From positions 150,218,107 through 150,282,106 of the forward strand of contig CM043963.1 in the NCBI GenBank assembly GCA_014529385.2: DNA of 64,000 nucleotides, read 5' to 3'. Under the pieces are notes generated by a model. That model was given only the letters and a program-made list of their open reading frames with translations, was not told where the DNA came from and made no database searches. Both the position numbers and the translations under genes were made by a program. Shown here one piece after another: positions 21,301-30,898 of the stretch; position 1 is the stretch's first letter, and each line of letters opens with the position of its first letter. The stretch comes from Adiantum capillus-veneris. Taxonomy: Eukaryota; Streptophyta; Polypodiopsida; Polypodiales; Pteridaceae.

Positions 21301-21700
21301 AAAGCTTTGGTATACCACCAAGTACTTGCAATCCCCCTTGAGGTGTTTGGTCACATGCCTCACCTTTTACGCTTTTCAGAAATTGCCGCTTGCAAAGGCA
21401 ACTTCAAACTGTCAAATGAAAGCGTTAGCTTTTGGGACATCTTCCCATCGGTCAAAAGTATCAAACTTGATTGGAGTGTTCTGAGGTCTAAAGACCTTCT
21501 TCATATCCTTCCCAGAATGACGGGATTTCTTGGGTATGGTTATGGATTGATGTTCATGGATATTTTCTGGATTCTGAAGGATCTCGAGCATTCCGCTCCT
21601 TGGATTCTCTAGGTTCTTGAGCATCATGCTCTTGTTGCCTTCTTAGAGAATCCCAAGTCTTGTGTCGACTTCTTGCAGAGAGAAAAAAATTCCAACTCTG
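21301..21700 (-). pseudogene. Gypsy gag relic of element C
   Basis: The minus strand reads IKFDTFDRWEDVPKANAFI (about 21409-21480), a stop, then FEVAFASGNF, VRHVTKHLKGD and the remnant of a Trp-Trp motif. This parallels SIKFDTFSGF...FIQQFDIVF in composite A and VKFDTFNGT...FIQQFDVAYAGGNF in element E, so C has the same gag type. Stops and frameshifts throughout. This orientation, together with the polypurine tract, shows the element runs on the minus strand. Confidence 0.75.
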
Positions 21701-21810
21701 CGAGCTTTTTCCTGTAGGACTTAGGTTTCCGCCTGCTTACTTCTCTCTTGGCTTGTCATGGCTTCTTCCCGTACCTTCCCAGAGTCATCCTCCTTTACAG
21801 AGAAAGAGAG

Positions 21811-21822
21811 GAGACCATACCA
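21811..21822 (-). other. Partial primer binding site of element C
   Basis: The minus strand reads TGGTATGGTCTC one base inside the right-hand LTR. The first six bases match the initiator-Met complement TGGTATCAGAGC, the rest poorly. Confidence 0.45.
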
Positions 21823-21823
21823 C

Positions 21824-23308
21824 TGTCACAAACGGGAGCGCATACCAATATAAAATATACTCGGATAAATAGAATTTATCAAATAATACTGAAGCCAGAG
21901 GATATAGAGAGAAATAAATAGAGAGAGAGAGAGAGTCAGAAGATCGACACATTACTATGGACCAGAAGATGGGCTGGTCCCCCCCCTTAAAGAGAATTCT
22001 TTATTAGGGAGAATCTTTTTACAAGCACAAGAACCGGAGAAAACCCCTCCGTTCTAAATCTCTGACCCGATGGTCGTTCCTTCCCGTAAGGGAAATCCGA
22101 GAGACGAGCTCTTAATCCTTTTTCTGTCTGTACTCGGAGTTGAGACTCCGCAGACAATTTCCGAATTCCGTTCTCGGAATTCCCAAGCGTAGACCGAAGC
22201 CTTCCCACTCCTCGTTCACGATGAAGTACCTGCAAACACACACGCAAACACGTGACAACAATTCGTATGGCGAATCCACAATAGATACCTGTCGCTCTTG
22301 CCGGGAAAAGCGACTTCCGTGCTTCGTAGTCTCGTGATCTCTTGCGTTATCTAGCGGCAAAGTCTTCTCTTGCTGACGTTGGTAACTCCTTTTTAGTGAG
22401 GGCATGTGGTGCTTTTATAGCTGCTTGACCACGGCACGAATAGCTGCTCGCGTAGAGATCGCGGCCGTTTTTTTTTTTTTTTTCTGTTCTACCCGAAATA
22501 GGGAGAGAGAATTCGTTGGCTAGTTTTGTTGCTTTATTTTTTTAGTGGCTGCCCACTTATTAAGTGGATGGCCGGCATATTTTAAAATTTGTCTGAACCT
22601 GCCCAAAAACTCAATAAAACCTTATAAGTTTAAAACAATGCTTTTTACAACACTTTCCAGGCGTCCCTGGATGCAACTACATGTACAAATGCAATGCAGA
22701 CATAGCTTCCTCGTGGGAAAGCGTTTGCTCTTCTCGGAAAACTCGTTAAAATATTCCGCTTTTTAAGAAAAGCTTCTCAGAATCCATCTTTATTCTTGTG
22801 CTTGCGTCTTTACGCGTATTCCTCTTTTCCACTTCGGATTTCCTCTCGACTATGGATATCCCCTTTCTGATGCACCCGTCACCCACCTTGTGACGCATCA
22901 GGAATACCCATCACCTAGTCCTTTCCTACTGAACTTACGGTACAATCCCCTTCACGATGCTCTATGTCACCCATCCTATGATGCATCAGAGATGATCGTT
23001 CTCGGATGGTCGGATACTTCTTTCCGATGCTCCCTGTCACCCATCCGATGTGACGGATCAGAAGTACCCGTTCCTGGTGGCCTTACATATATTCTCGTTC
23101 TCAGTGCTCCCGTCATTACTTTCAATGACGCACTATGAATACTCTGTACTCGGATGTCTCCAGTGAGAAAAACCCTCTCACTTAAAATTCCAATAATTCA
23201 TTTAGAATTATTTTTCCTGGTGTTCCAAGCGAGAAAAACCCTCTCACTTATAAATCCAATAATTCATTTAGAATTATTTTTATGTCAGATAAAGCCAATT
23301 TAGCAACA
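21824..23308 (-). mobile_element. 5' LTR of element C
   Basis: 1485 bases, partner of 17414-18899. The plus-strand start TGTCACAAACGGGAGCGCAT and end TTTAGCAACA match the other copy. Confidence 0.88.
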
Positions 23309-24166
23309 ATGCCACTGTCCACCATTTACGGGTCACCGCAGCATTGACACTACCTTGAAAGGTGTGGAGCGATACTTCTTTTGGCCGAGCCTTAAGAACG
23401 ATGCAGACTATTTTGTACGCAGTTGCTTGGTATGCCAAAAGGTCAAGTTTGACAGGCATAAAGCACAAGGATTGTTACATCCTTTACCCATTCCCACCCG
23501 CCTCTGGAAAAGTATTGCTATGGATTTCATTTTTGATCTCCCGAAGACACAGAGTGGGCACGATGGTATTTGGACTGTTATTGACAGATTTAGCAAGCAA
23601 GCTCATTTCATTCCAGTGAAGAAAACAATCAACAACCCCGATCATTTAGTGAGACTGTTCATTGCCCAGATATTCAAATTACATGGCATGCCTGAGACAA
23701 TAGTCTCTGACAGAGATCCCCGATTCACGAGTTTGTTTTGAAAGGCTATTTGGGAGAAAATTGGCACACGGTTACAGTTCTCGTCGTTTTTCCACCCATA
23801 GACAGATGGGCAATCTGAGATTGCAAATTCAGTCGTACTGGATTTATTGAAGTCTTACATTTCTGATCAGAAGTTTCAATGGGAAAAGTTTTTGCCCTTG
23901 GTGGAATTTGCCTACAATAACATGATCCACTCTTCGACGAGGAAGGCACCATTTGAGATTATTGAAGGTGCTACGAAGGTTCCACCCTTCCTAAGCACGA
24001 AAGATAAGATTTTTGAAGTTGACCAGTATATGAGGGACTTGGACTCTGCTTTTGGCAAGGTCCGGGAGGCTTTAGCAAAATCTCAAGAAAGACACAAGAA
24101 GGCAGTAGATCGACACCGTCGTGTTTTGAAATTAGAGGAAGACGATTTGGTGCTCTTACGATTTGA
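23309..24166 (+). pseudogene. Gypsy integrase (composite A, unit 2, right part)
   Basis: Resumes after element C with CHCPPFTGH and GVERYFFWPSL...[15 protein letters not shown] (zinc module, about 23350-23463), then [19 protein letters not shown] (first Asp, about 23518-23574), SDRDPRFTSLF followed by a stop (second Asp, about 23707-23741), and TDGQSEIANSVVLD (Glu, about 23800-23842). All three catalytic residues are present here, unlike unit 1. It ends at DDLVLLRFEG, where the sequence joins an LTR fragment; the rest of the C-terminus and the chromodomain are deleted. Confidence 0.88.
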
Positions 24167-24264
24167 GGGCCATGTCGAGCTAATTGTGAATTGTGAACTA
24201 TTTTGAAGTGAATCTCTGCTGTGTCGCGGTAGAATCTTGACTTGGGGTGTCCAAGTTTGTTACA
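24167..24264 (+). mobile_element. Third LTR of composite A, last 98 bases only
   Basis: GGGCCATGTCGAGCTAATTG to CCAAGTTTGTTACA matches the final part of the two other LTRs. It is joined to integrase within a short shared GGGC-like run, as expected for microhomology-mediated deletion. TTTG follows directly. Confidence 0.85.
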
Positions 24265-24269
24265 TTTGT

Positions 24270-24550
24270 GCTTGTCATCTTTCACAATTGATACAAAATC
24301 TTCCAATCCTTTCTTAATAATACATGCTACCCCTCCTTGTGTCTTTGTTGCTTGAGATTCTTTGACCACATCAATGAATGTACATTGTAATCCTCCATGC
24401 TGTCCTGTGTATCATTCTCCCAAGTTTAAGCAAGAAGTACAACATTGGCTTTGCTTGTTAGTTCATCAATGCCAACCCCCGTATTTCATGGGTATCCATT
24501 GCAATTCTAGAAGCATATTTTCAATTGTAACTCGGTCGCATAGGTCAAGC
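24270..24550 (-). pseudogene. LINE endonuclease fragment
   Basis: On the minus strand, TKTQGGVACIIKKGLEDFVSI (split here as TKTQGGVACIIKKG and LEDFVSIV, about 24281-24342) resembles the GGVAxLI stretch of L1-type apurinic endonucleases at the start of ORF2. It lies just downstream of an ORF1-like gene on the same strand, the expected L1 order. Only the N-terminal part exists; the rest is cut off at 24265. Homology is by recognition, not search. Confidence 0.5.
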
Positions 24551-24554
24551 ATCC

Positions 24555-25504
24555 CTATTTGCTCAAGGGACTTTCCTCCTCCTTGGGCACATTTTCTTCG
24601 TGAGAGATCTCCTTGTTTTTCTTATTCTTTTCCTCATATGCCTTGCGACGCATATTTTGTTGCTTAATAGTGCCATCTTCACATACAAAACATTTTGTCT
24701 CCCGTAAATAGATCCAACTATTATCAAGGATAATCTTTTGTTTGGTCTCATCCGGCATGGTGCATACAATTGGCCGTTTTCCCGAGCGAGGAGCTCCTTG
24801 CTTACCGACTTTATGTGCTCCATAATCCATAATTCCGGACATGCCAAAGTGGGGTTTGAAGAAAGCTTCGGTAACAATGGTAAGAGAAGGAGGTGTCTCT
24901 AACTTCTCTTCTGGAATTCCACGAATAACAATGTTCTTGGAACATCGCTCTCGTTTCTTCAACTCCCCATATCCACATTCTCAACGTCATTCTTTGTTTG
25001 AACCATAGCTTGCGTGAGTAAGGAATTAGGAACCACATTGTTACCACATACATCAGCCCAAGACTTGCTTGTGCATACATTTTTCATGTCTCATACATCC
25101 CGGCTCATGGTGTCAAATTTCTCCTGTTTCAATACATGACCATGCTTTACTTTGCTCATGCGCTCTTTCAAAGCATTCAAGTCCACAAGAGAGCGTTTAC
25201 ATTCCTTGACTTCCTCTTCAAGTTGCATCAAACGTGTTGTTTGCGTCTCAAGTGTCCTCTTGAGATTCTTATTCTCAACCACAAGTACCCTTAGTGTGCC
25301 ATTCTCCATTGCAAGTGCCCGTAAGTCTTTGCCTTGTTTGTTTACAGTCTCTTGCAACGATACCAAGTATGCCATGATCATGGTTTCCGATGTTGTTGGT
25401 TGGGTGGTTGTGTTGCTATCTCAACACTTACGAGATTTTGGATCATTTTCCACAATGGTTGTGGACCTTGTTGAAGAAGAACCCTTGCAAGTGCCGGAAG
25501 ACAT
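24555..25504 (-). pseudogene. L1-type LINE ORF1-like gene
   Basis: Nucleic-acid-binding chaperone of a LINE, reading from ATG at 25504. N-terminus MSSGTCKGSSSTRSTT, a stop about 27 codons in, then a coiled coil (ETQTTRLMQLEEEVKECKRS region, about 25120-25380), a stop near 25083, SWADVCGNNVVPNS, a frameshift, and an RRM-like domain from KNIVIRGIPEEK through GKRPIVCTMPDET to KCFVCEDGTIKQQNMRRKAY (about 24650-24930). It ends in a charged tail at 24555. Coiled coil plus RRM-like plus charged C-terminus is the L1 ORF1 arrangement. Two stops and one frameshift make it inactive. Confidence 0.6.
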
Positions 25505-25711
25505 TGTATGTAAAATAAGAGATGAGAGTCAACTTTCCTGAACCTGTTCACTGTTACAAAAATGCCTTCCATAACTTTGAAAATTTTTGTCTTTATATCA
25601 ATGCGTAGAGGGTGTCATGCTCTTGGATTGAGGTTATAGATCACCCAAATTCGGATGAAGAAGTTATGATCAAAAGAGTGAATTGCTGTCTACTAGGTCA
25701 AAAATTGGCTG

Positions 25712-25770
<59 letters not shown>

Positions 25771-25959
25771 CTTCTAGCATTGCCTGCCCTAGTTTGGATC
25801 AAGGAGGGTTTGTTAGATTGTTGTCCTCTTAGGGCATATCAAAGGTGTAAGTTTGAATGGTTTTCACCTAGAATCAAACCGCCTTTTGTAGGTCGGCCAA
25901 AATCCCTCGATTGAGGCCATAATTTCTGTTTGTCATAAAGCCTATATATGAGTTCTTTC
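25505..25959. other. Upstream flank of the LINE with (GA)n
   Basis: Non-coding except for a (GA)n microsatellite at 25715-25767. The last five bases CTTTC (25955-25959) are one copy of the D0 target duplication, so this DNA was once contiguous with 37726 onward. Confidence 0.6.
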
Positions 25960-26692
25960 TGTAAGGTGCAGCGGAAGTGAATGTTGAACTTTGCTCAAGA
26001 TGAGTGCTCTGAATTGTGCTCAAGGGTTCCTTTTACTTACGGAAGGGAGAGCCTTCCATTCCTTTAGTGAGAGAGTGCAAGTGGTCACAAATAGAGTTGA
26101 TAAACACTGGGAATGAAGGTGCTGAGACTGAGAGATAGAGAGAGAAGAGAATACGACACCAGAATGTCGTAAAACCCTCCTCCGAAGGCCCCACTCTCTA
26201 TGATTGCACAAATTTCTACAATGCAATGGACTCACCGACGATGTCGACGCCGATGAGGATGACGACGAGACGGGCTGAAATCTGAAAACGCTAATGGTTG
26301 AAATCTGCAAATCTTGTATTTGTTGAATTTAGACTCTATGTCGGTGACGACGGCGACAACGACGACGCGCTGAAAACGCAGATGCTGAAATTTGCATTTT
26401 TTTGGCTGAATCTGCAAACTTCGGTCGATCTGACCGTGCGGCGAGGATCTGCTGCGGGAAGGTGAGATCTGCGAGGTTTGGGACTTCTACTGCGGGATTT
26501 GACTGCTGCAAACTGAAAACGTTGATGCTTCTGGGGGTTCTGTCGCGAAGGAACTGCAAAACGCTGGGCTGACGGTCTGATTTGAGGTTCTGCTGGAGAA
26601 ACGCTAGGTATCTGCAAGTTGCAAAACGCTGGCTGGTTTGTAACTGCTGAAAACGCTGGCTGTTCTTGTGGCTGAAAACGCTATGTCTCCTA

Positions 26693-27923
26693 TGTAAGGT
26701 GCAGCGGAATGAATGTTGAATTTTGCTCAAGATGAGTGCTCCGAACTGTGCTCAAGGGTTCCTTTTACTTACGGAAGGGAGAGCCTTTCGTTCCTTTAGT
26801 GAGACAGTGCAAGGGACACAAACAAAGTGAATGGACACAATGAATGGAAGTGCATGAGACTGAGAGATAGAGAAGAGAATACGACACCAGAGACGTTGTA
26901 AAACCCTCCTCCGAAGGTCCCTCTCTCTCTGGCGAGAGTGGTCTACTTATGATTGCACAAATCTCTACAATGCTTGGACTTGCCGACGATGTCGACGACG
27001 ATGAGGACGACGATGAGACGGGCTGAAATCTGAAAATCTTTATCTGCTGAATTCTGACTCTATGTCGATGACGATGTCGATGACGACAGTACGACGATGA
27101 CGCGCTGAAAACGCAGATGCTAAAATCTGCGTTTTCCGGGCTGAATCTGTAAACCTTGTGGAATCTGACCGTGCGGTGAGGATCTGCTGCGGGAAGGTGA
27201 GATGTGCGAGGTTCGGGGCTTGATTTGCGAGTGCTGAAGGCTGAAAACTGAAAATGCTGGTGGTTCTTGATGTTCCGTCTCGGTGAATTTGCAAAACGCT
27301 GGGGCTGATCTGCAAACCAAAAACGCTAGGGCTGATTTGAAGTCTTCTTGCAAAAATGCTAGGGCTTTTGCCGGTTCTATTGTTTCCGGATGTCTTACAA
27401 ATGCAAAACGCTAGGCTGATTTGTGGTTCTACTATCGCTGGGAATCTGCAAGTGCAAAAACGTTGGCTGATCTGGGTTCTTGATGCAAAACGCTAGCCTC
27501 GTTGCTGTGTAGCAAAAATGCTAGGCCTTGCTGGGGTTCCTGCTGAGAAGGTGCCTGTTGAACCGAAGCTCCTGCTGCCTCTTCTGCCAGAAAGTGCTAG
27601 CGCTAGGTTTCTTATTTACATCCTTGTCAAAATTCCCCTACCTAGTTCCCAACAAAAGTCACTTAAAAATAATAAGTGAAAAATGTCAAAAATAGGAAAA
27701 ATAGGTCTATGCACTGTAAAAATGCTCCTGATGGATTCTGATGATCATGCTGTGTGCAACCAGAGGATATGCATCTAATCTAAGTGCCTGGACATGCACG
27801 GTCTGCGAACAGACTCACAAAAGTGCCAGATCACTTCCTATTCTAGACTGACTTGATTGAACTGAACCTTGGTCATGCTGTAGCTTGTCCATGGACACAT
27901 AGGGTTGGATGTATCACGTGACA
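26693..27923 (-). mobile_element. 3' LTR of D1
   Basis: 1231 bases. On the minus strand it starts TGTCACGTGATAC and ends CCGCTGCACCTTACA. A polypurine tract (minus-strand TTTTAAAAGGAGGGGA, about 27924-27939) borders it. The interior has GAC/GAT triplet runs (about 26982-27110) and many copies of AAAACGCT-type motifs. Confidence 0.85.
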
Positions 27924-28264
27924 TCCCCTCCTTTTAAAAGTGAGGTATTGGTACCGAACTGTATGGCATCGAGGGAGGTCGCCAACAGAGTCTGGAATCT
28001 TGGAAAGGACTCTTCGCCGGCCCACTCTGATGCGTGGGTCATGCGATACTTGAACTTCATAAAGGTCTGCAACGCTTTCTTCTTTGGGCGGCGCCGAAGT
28101 GACACAAAGTCATCTGTAGCTCCTTCAATGCTTCAACTTTGTCTATGGACGTAGGTCGATCTTCTTCAAGAATCTCCAAGGCTAAAAATTCTTGAAACCA
28201 CTTCCAACACAAAAACATGAACAAACCTATCCCATGTAAAGTGACTGGAAAAAATCTCGTCTGT
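27924..28264 (-). pseudogene. C-terminal part of D1 reading frame
   Basis: The minus strand gives TLHGIGLFMFLCWKWFQEFL and LEILEEDRPTSIDKVEALKE (about 28110-28240), matching LCWRWFQEFSAMEILED in D2 and LCWKWFQEFSAMDIL in D3. Frame changes follow. Cut by element B at 28270. Confidence 0.7.
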
Positions 28265-28269
28265 CGAAC
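28265..28269 (+). repeat. Target-site duplication CGAAC, left copy (element B)
   Basis: CGAAC at 28265-28269 and again at 34495-34499, directly abutting both ends of element B. The joined flanks match the uninterrupted sequences of D2 (about 53000) and D3 (about 59010). Confidence 0.92.
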
Positions 28270-28883
28270 TGCAACAGACTTGGACACTCCAAGTCAAGAA
28301 TCAATCGCGATAGCACCAAATAACCACTTCAAAACAATTCACAGATCACAATAGATTTGCACTGGCCCGGCGGAGTTCTGTGCCTAGAGATATTGGCCCC
28401 AAAGACTCGCGCCCCTTTCGGTATTTCTTTATGAATTAAATCAATGTCAAAGTACAAAGAGCGGTTAGGTTTCACTCTTAGACTCTGCGTCCCGATGCTC
28501 TGCAGAGTGAACCCCTCACCGCGTATTTAAAGATTACAAGGGATGCCCGAAAGCAGAGCCCCAAAAGCTTCCAATTCAAAAGCAAAATTCCCTCTCTCTC
28601 TTAAGAGAGCAGAAATAAAGCAAATCATCTCTCTTTCTCTCTCATTTCAAAATTGCGTAGTCAAAAAGCCCCAAAATCTTGCGTCGCTTGCTGGCCCCTT
28701 TTTCCACGCCGCAAAATCTGGAAAAAGCTGCCACGTGGCATTTCAGCGCCAAAGTTAGGATTTCCAGCCACATTAGGGTTTCAGCCAGTAATTAGGGTTT
28801 TTGTAAATTAGGGTTTGCAGGAATTTTAGGGTTTCTGGTAGAAATTAGGGTTTCTGTTGTCGGTAGCCATCACTTTGTACTCA
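28270..28883 (-). mobile_element. 3' LTR of element B
   Basis: 614 bases. Contains the conserved block whose minus strand is AAATACCGAAAGGGGCGCGA (about 28404-28424) and a cluster of telobox-like TTAGGGTTT motifs at 28755-28860. The polypurine tract next to it is missing: the sequence runs from a 3' untranslated GTTCTTGACTTCTTT straight into the LTR, so about 340 bases present in composite A have gone. Confidence 0.88.
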
Positions 28884-29110
28884 AAAGAAGTCAAGAACAA
28901 ATCAGTATCATAATCAGGAATTCCATTTCATAAAGTCATCCAATAGATTATTGTTAGCTCTCAGTATCCCTGAAGCTCAAAGAGACATTAGTGACTTTAG
29001 TATCAAAATCAAGACATGTGTTGACAAAGGAGTGGAGTGACTCCCCTCTTGTGCATCCCACTGCACCAGATCTCCGGCCAAGCTGAATTCTGGGTTCCGT
29101 TTGGAGTAGA
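28884..29110 (-). other. Element B 3' untranslated region
   Basis: Minus strand CTTCAGGGATACTGAGAGCT...GGAATTCCTGATTATGATAC parallels composite A 15000-15080, confirming kinship. No coding. Confidence 0.6.
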
Positions 29111-30293
29111 CTATGCTAAACCAAAAACATTGAGGTAAAGTTTCACAATCCGAGGAGTATCTGCTAGGTCTTCCTCCTCCATCCACTTCGCATTCAATGC
29201 AGGATAGTTCTTGAACTTAACCAAGAACCGCCTTCCGACTTTACCTTTATTCTTCGTATCCTTATGTGCCAAAATCTGTTCAGGAACAAGGATCTCCTCG
29301 TTTTCTTCCACCTCGGGTTGCTCATCAGGCTCCCTATCATCAGACACATCACCCTTAACAGGTTTCAAGAGACTCACATGGAATGCATTGTGAATCCTCC
29401 AAGTATCTGGCAGTTTCAATCGGAAGGAGACATCATTTATCTTTTCAGTGATCTAAAAAGCTCCGTAGTATCGCATACCAAGCTTTGGAAAAAGCCTCTC
29501 CTTTCGCTTTTTCTTTCTTAGGCGTGCCTTCTCAAGACGTAAGCACCCAATCGTCCTCCTTAATTTCAAGTCGCGACCATGGCAATCCGCTGCCTTTTTC
29601 TGTCGTTCTTGAGACTTCTGCAAAGTCTCGCGAACTTTGGCAAAAGGTGTATCCAAGTGTCGCGTATATTCATCAGCTTCCAAAAAAAAATCTTATCTTT
29701 CGTGCTCAGGAAGGGTTGAAGCTTTGTAGCACTTTCAAAAATCTCAAATGGCGTCTTCCACGTCGAAGAGTGTATCGTGTTATTGTAGGCAAATTCCACC
29801 AAAGGTAAGTACTTTTCCCATTGAGTCTTCTAATCCGAGATACAAGACTTATAAATTTAAAACCACTGAATTGGCAATCTCAAATTGCCCGTCAGTTTGC
29901 AAGTGGAACGATGACGAGAACTGCAACTGCGTGCCAATGTTCTCCCAAATTGCCTTCCAAAACAAACTCATAAATCTGGGGTCTCTGTCGAAGACAATCG
30001 CCTCAGACATGCCATGTTATTGGAAAATAATCGTGATCATTCTGTGTTCTCGGGAGATAAAAAATGAAATCCATTGCAATACTTTCCCAGGGGCGGGTGG
30101 GTATGGGTAAAGGTTGTAACAATCCTTGTGCCTTATGCCTGTCAAACTTGACCTTCTGGCATACTAAGCAACTGCGCACAAACTCTTCCACATCCTTTTT
30201 GAGTCTCGGCCAAAAGAAGTATCTCTCTACCCCTTTCATGGTGGTAGCAATGCCGTGGTGACCCGTAAAAGGTGGATAGTGGTATTCTGTCAT
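29111..30293 (-). pseudogene. Gypsy integrase and chromodomain of element B
   Basis: Zinc module GVERYFFWPRLKKDVEEFV and [15 protein letters not shown] (about 30130-30250), first Asp in AMDFIFYLPR (about 30040-30075), then a deletion of about 45 residues: NDHD is followed at once by the region of the second Asp, which is in another frame (IVFDRDPRF, about 29975-30003). The Glu region reads TDGQFEIAN. After further frame changes the last 102 codons (29111-29419) are open: [18 protein letters not shown], an acidic hinge, and the chromodomain KVGRRFLVKFKNYPALNAKW with EEEDLADTPRIVKLYL. Not functional. Confidence 0.88.
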
Positions 30294-30898
30294 AACCTTT
30301 TCCCCTCAACGGTTGTGTAACGCACAACATAGTTTTTCTCATCAAGTAGCCTTCCCGAATGGAGTATCCTGCTGTCTCCCCGTCTCGTGTATGCAAAGTC
30401 TGTATCTGTGGCATACTGGTCGACCATATCGTCGAAGGTCCTATGATGTATCGCGGAAATAGCCAGAACCAACGACTTCCGAGACAAAGCATCTGCCACC
30501 ACATTCTTTTGTCCCTGCATGTGGACAATCTGGAAGTGAAACTGTGACAAGATGTTCGCCCACCGCATCTGCTTTTCCGAAAGCTGCTTCTGTGACAAGA
30601 AGTAGCGTAAACTCTCATGGCCTGTAAAGACAGTAAAATCCGCTCCGAGTAGGTAATGCCGCCACTGAGTAAGAGCATGGATAACCGCCAAAAGCTCTTT
30701 CTCATAAATCTGTGCTGTCATCTTTGGCCTAGAGAACAATCGGCTCTCGTAAGCAATGACATGGCCATCTTGCATCAAGACAGCACCCAGACTACGACCA
30801 CAAGCATCACAATATACTTCAAAGGACTTCTGCAAGTCTGGCAAAGTCAAAACTGGTCCTGTAGTCAAATTCTCTTTCAATGTTTGAAAAGCAGTCAC
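30290..30898 (-). CDS. Gypsy RNase H of element B, open fragment
   Basis: A 202-codon open segment: TAFQTLKENLTTGPVLTL, FEVYCDACGRSLGAVLMQ (catalytic Asp), QIYEKELLAVIHALTQW (Glu), GHESLRYFLSQKQLSEKQM, RWANILSQFHFQIVHMQ, NVVADALSRKSL. This is the best preserved part of B. It ends just before the integrase zinc domain. As a polyprotein fragment it has no start of its own and is not expected to be expressed. Confidence 0.85.
   Translation of the reverse strand: MTAFQTLKENLTTGPVLTLPDLQKSFEVYCDACGRSLGAVLMQDGHVIAYESRLFSRPKMTAQIYEKELLAVIHALTQWRHYLLGADFTVFTGHESLRYFLSQKQLSEKQMRWANILSQFHFQIVHMQGQKNVVADALSRKSLVLAISAIHHRTFDDMVDQYATDTDFAYTRRGDSRILHSGRLLDEKNYVVRYTTVEGKRL

Larger units (their letters stand above)
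17414..23308 (-). mobile_element. Element C, gypsy LTR retrotransposon nested in composite A
   Basis: 5895 bases, with LTRs at 17414-18899 and 21824-23308 and 5-base target duplications. It is on the minus strand: the polypurine tract (AAGTGAGAGGGA on the minus strand, about 18900-18911) touches the left LTR and a partial primer site touches the right one. Only a gag relic is recognisable in the 2.9-kb interior, so it looks non-autonomous or heavily deleted. Confidence 0.85.
9385..24264 (+). mobile_element. Composite gypsy element A (LTR-int-LTR-int-LTR remnant)
   Basis: Three LTRs of one family (9385-9964, 15439-16054 and a 98-base remnant at 24167-24264) enclose two pol regions in the same orientation. 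The unit is flanked by TTTG on both sides (9381-9384 and 24265-24268), which fits one insertion event that became a tandem through recombination between copies. It is split by a Mutator-like insert and by element C. The order gag-RT-RNase H-integrase-chromodomain marks it as a chromovirus. Confidence 0.75.

Noticed and set aside
26020-27353. Arg/Ser/Phe-rich minus-strand frames in the D LTRs
   Set aside because: They lie wholly within LTRs, arise from GAC-triplet and AAAACGCT repeats, and differ in frame between copies.
28755-28860. Interstitial telomere repeat
   Set aside because: The TTAGGGTTT units are spaced by unique sequence and occur at the same place in both B LTRs, so they are part of the LTR.
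30359-30547. Plus-strand frames across 29-31 kb
   Set aside because: Antisense shadows of the RNase H and integrase of element B.
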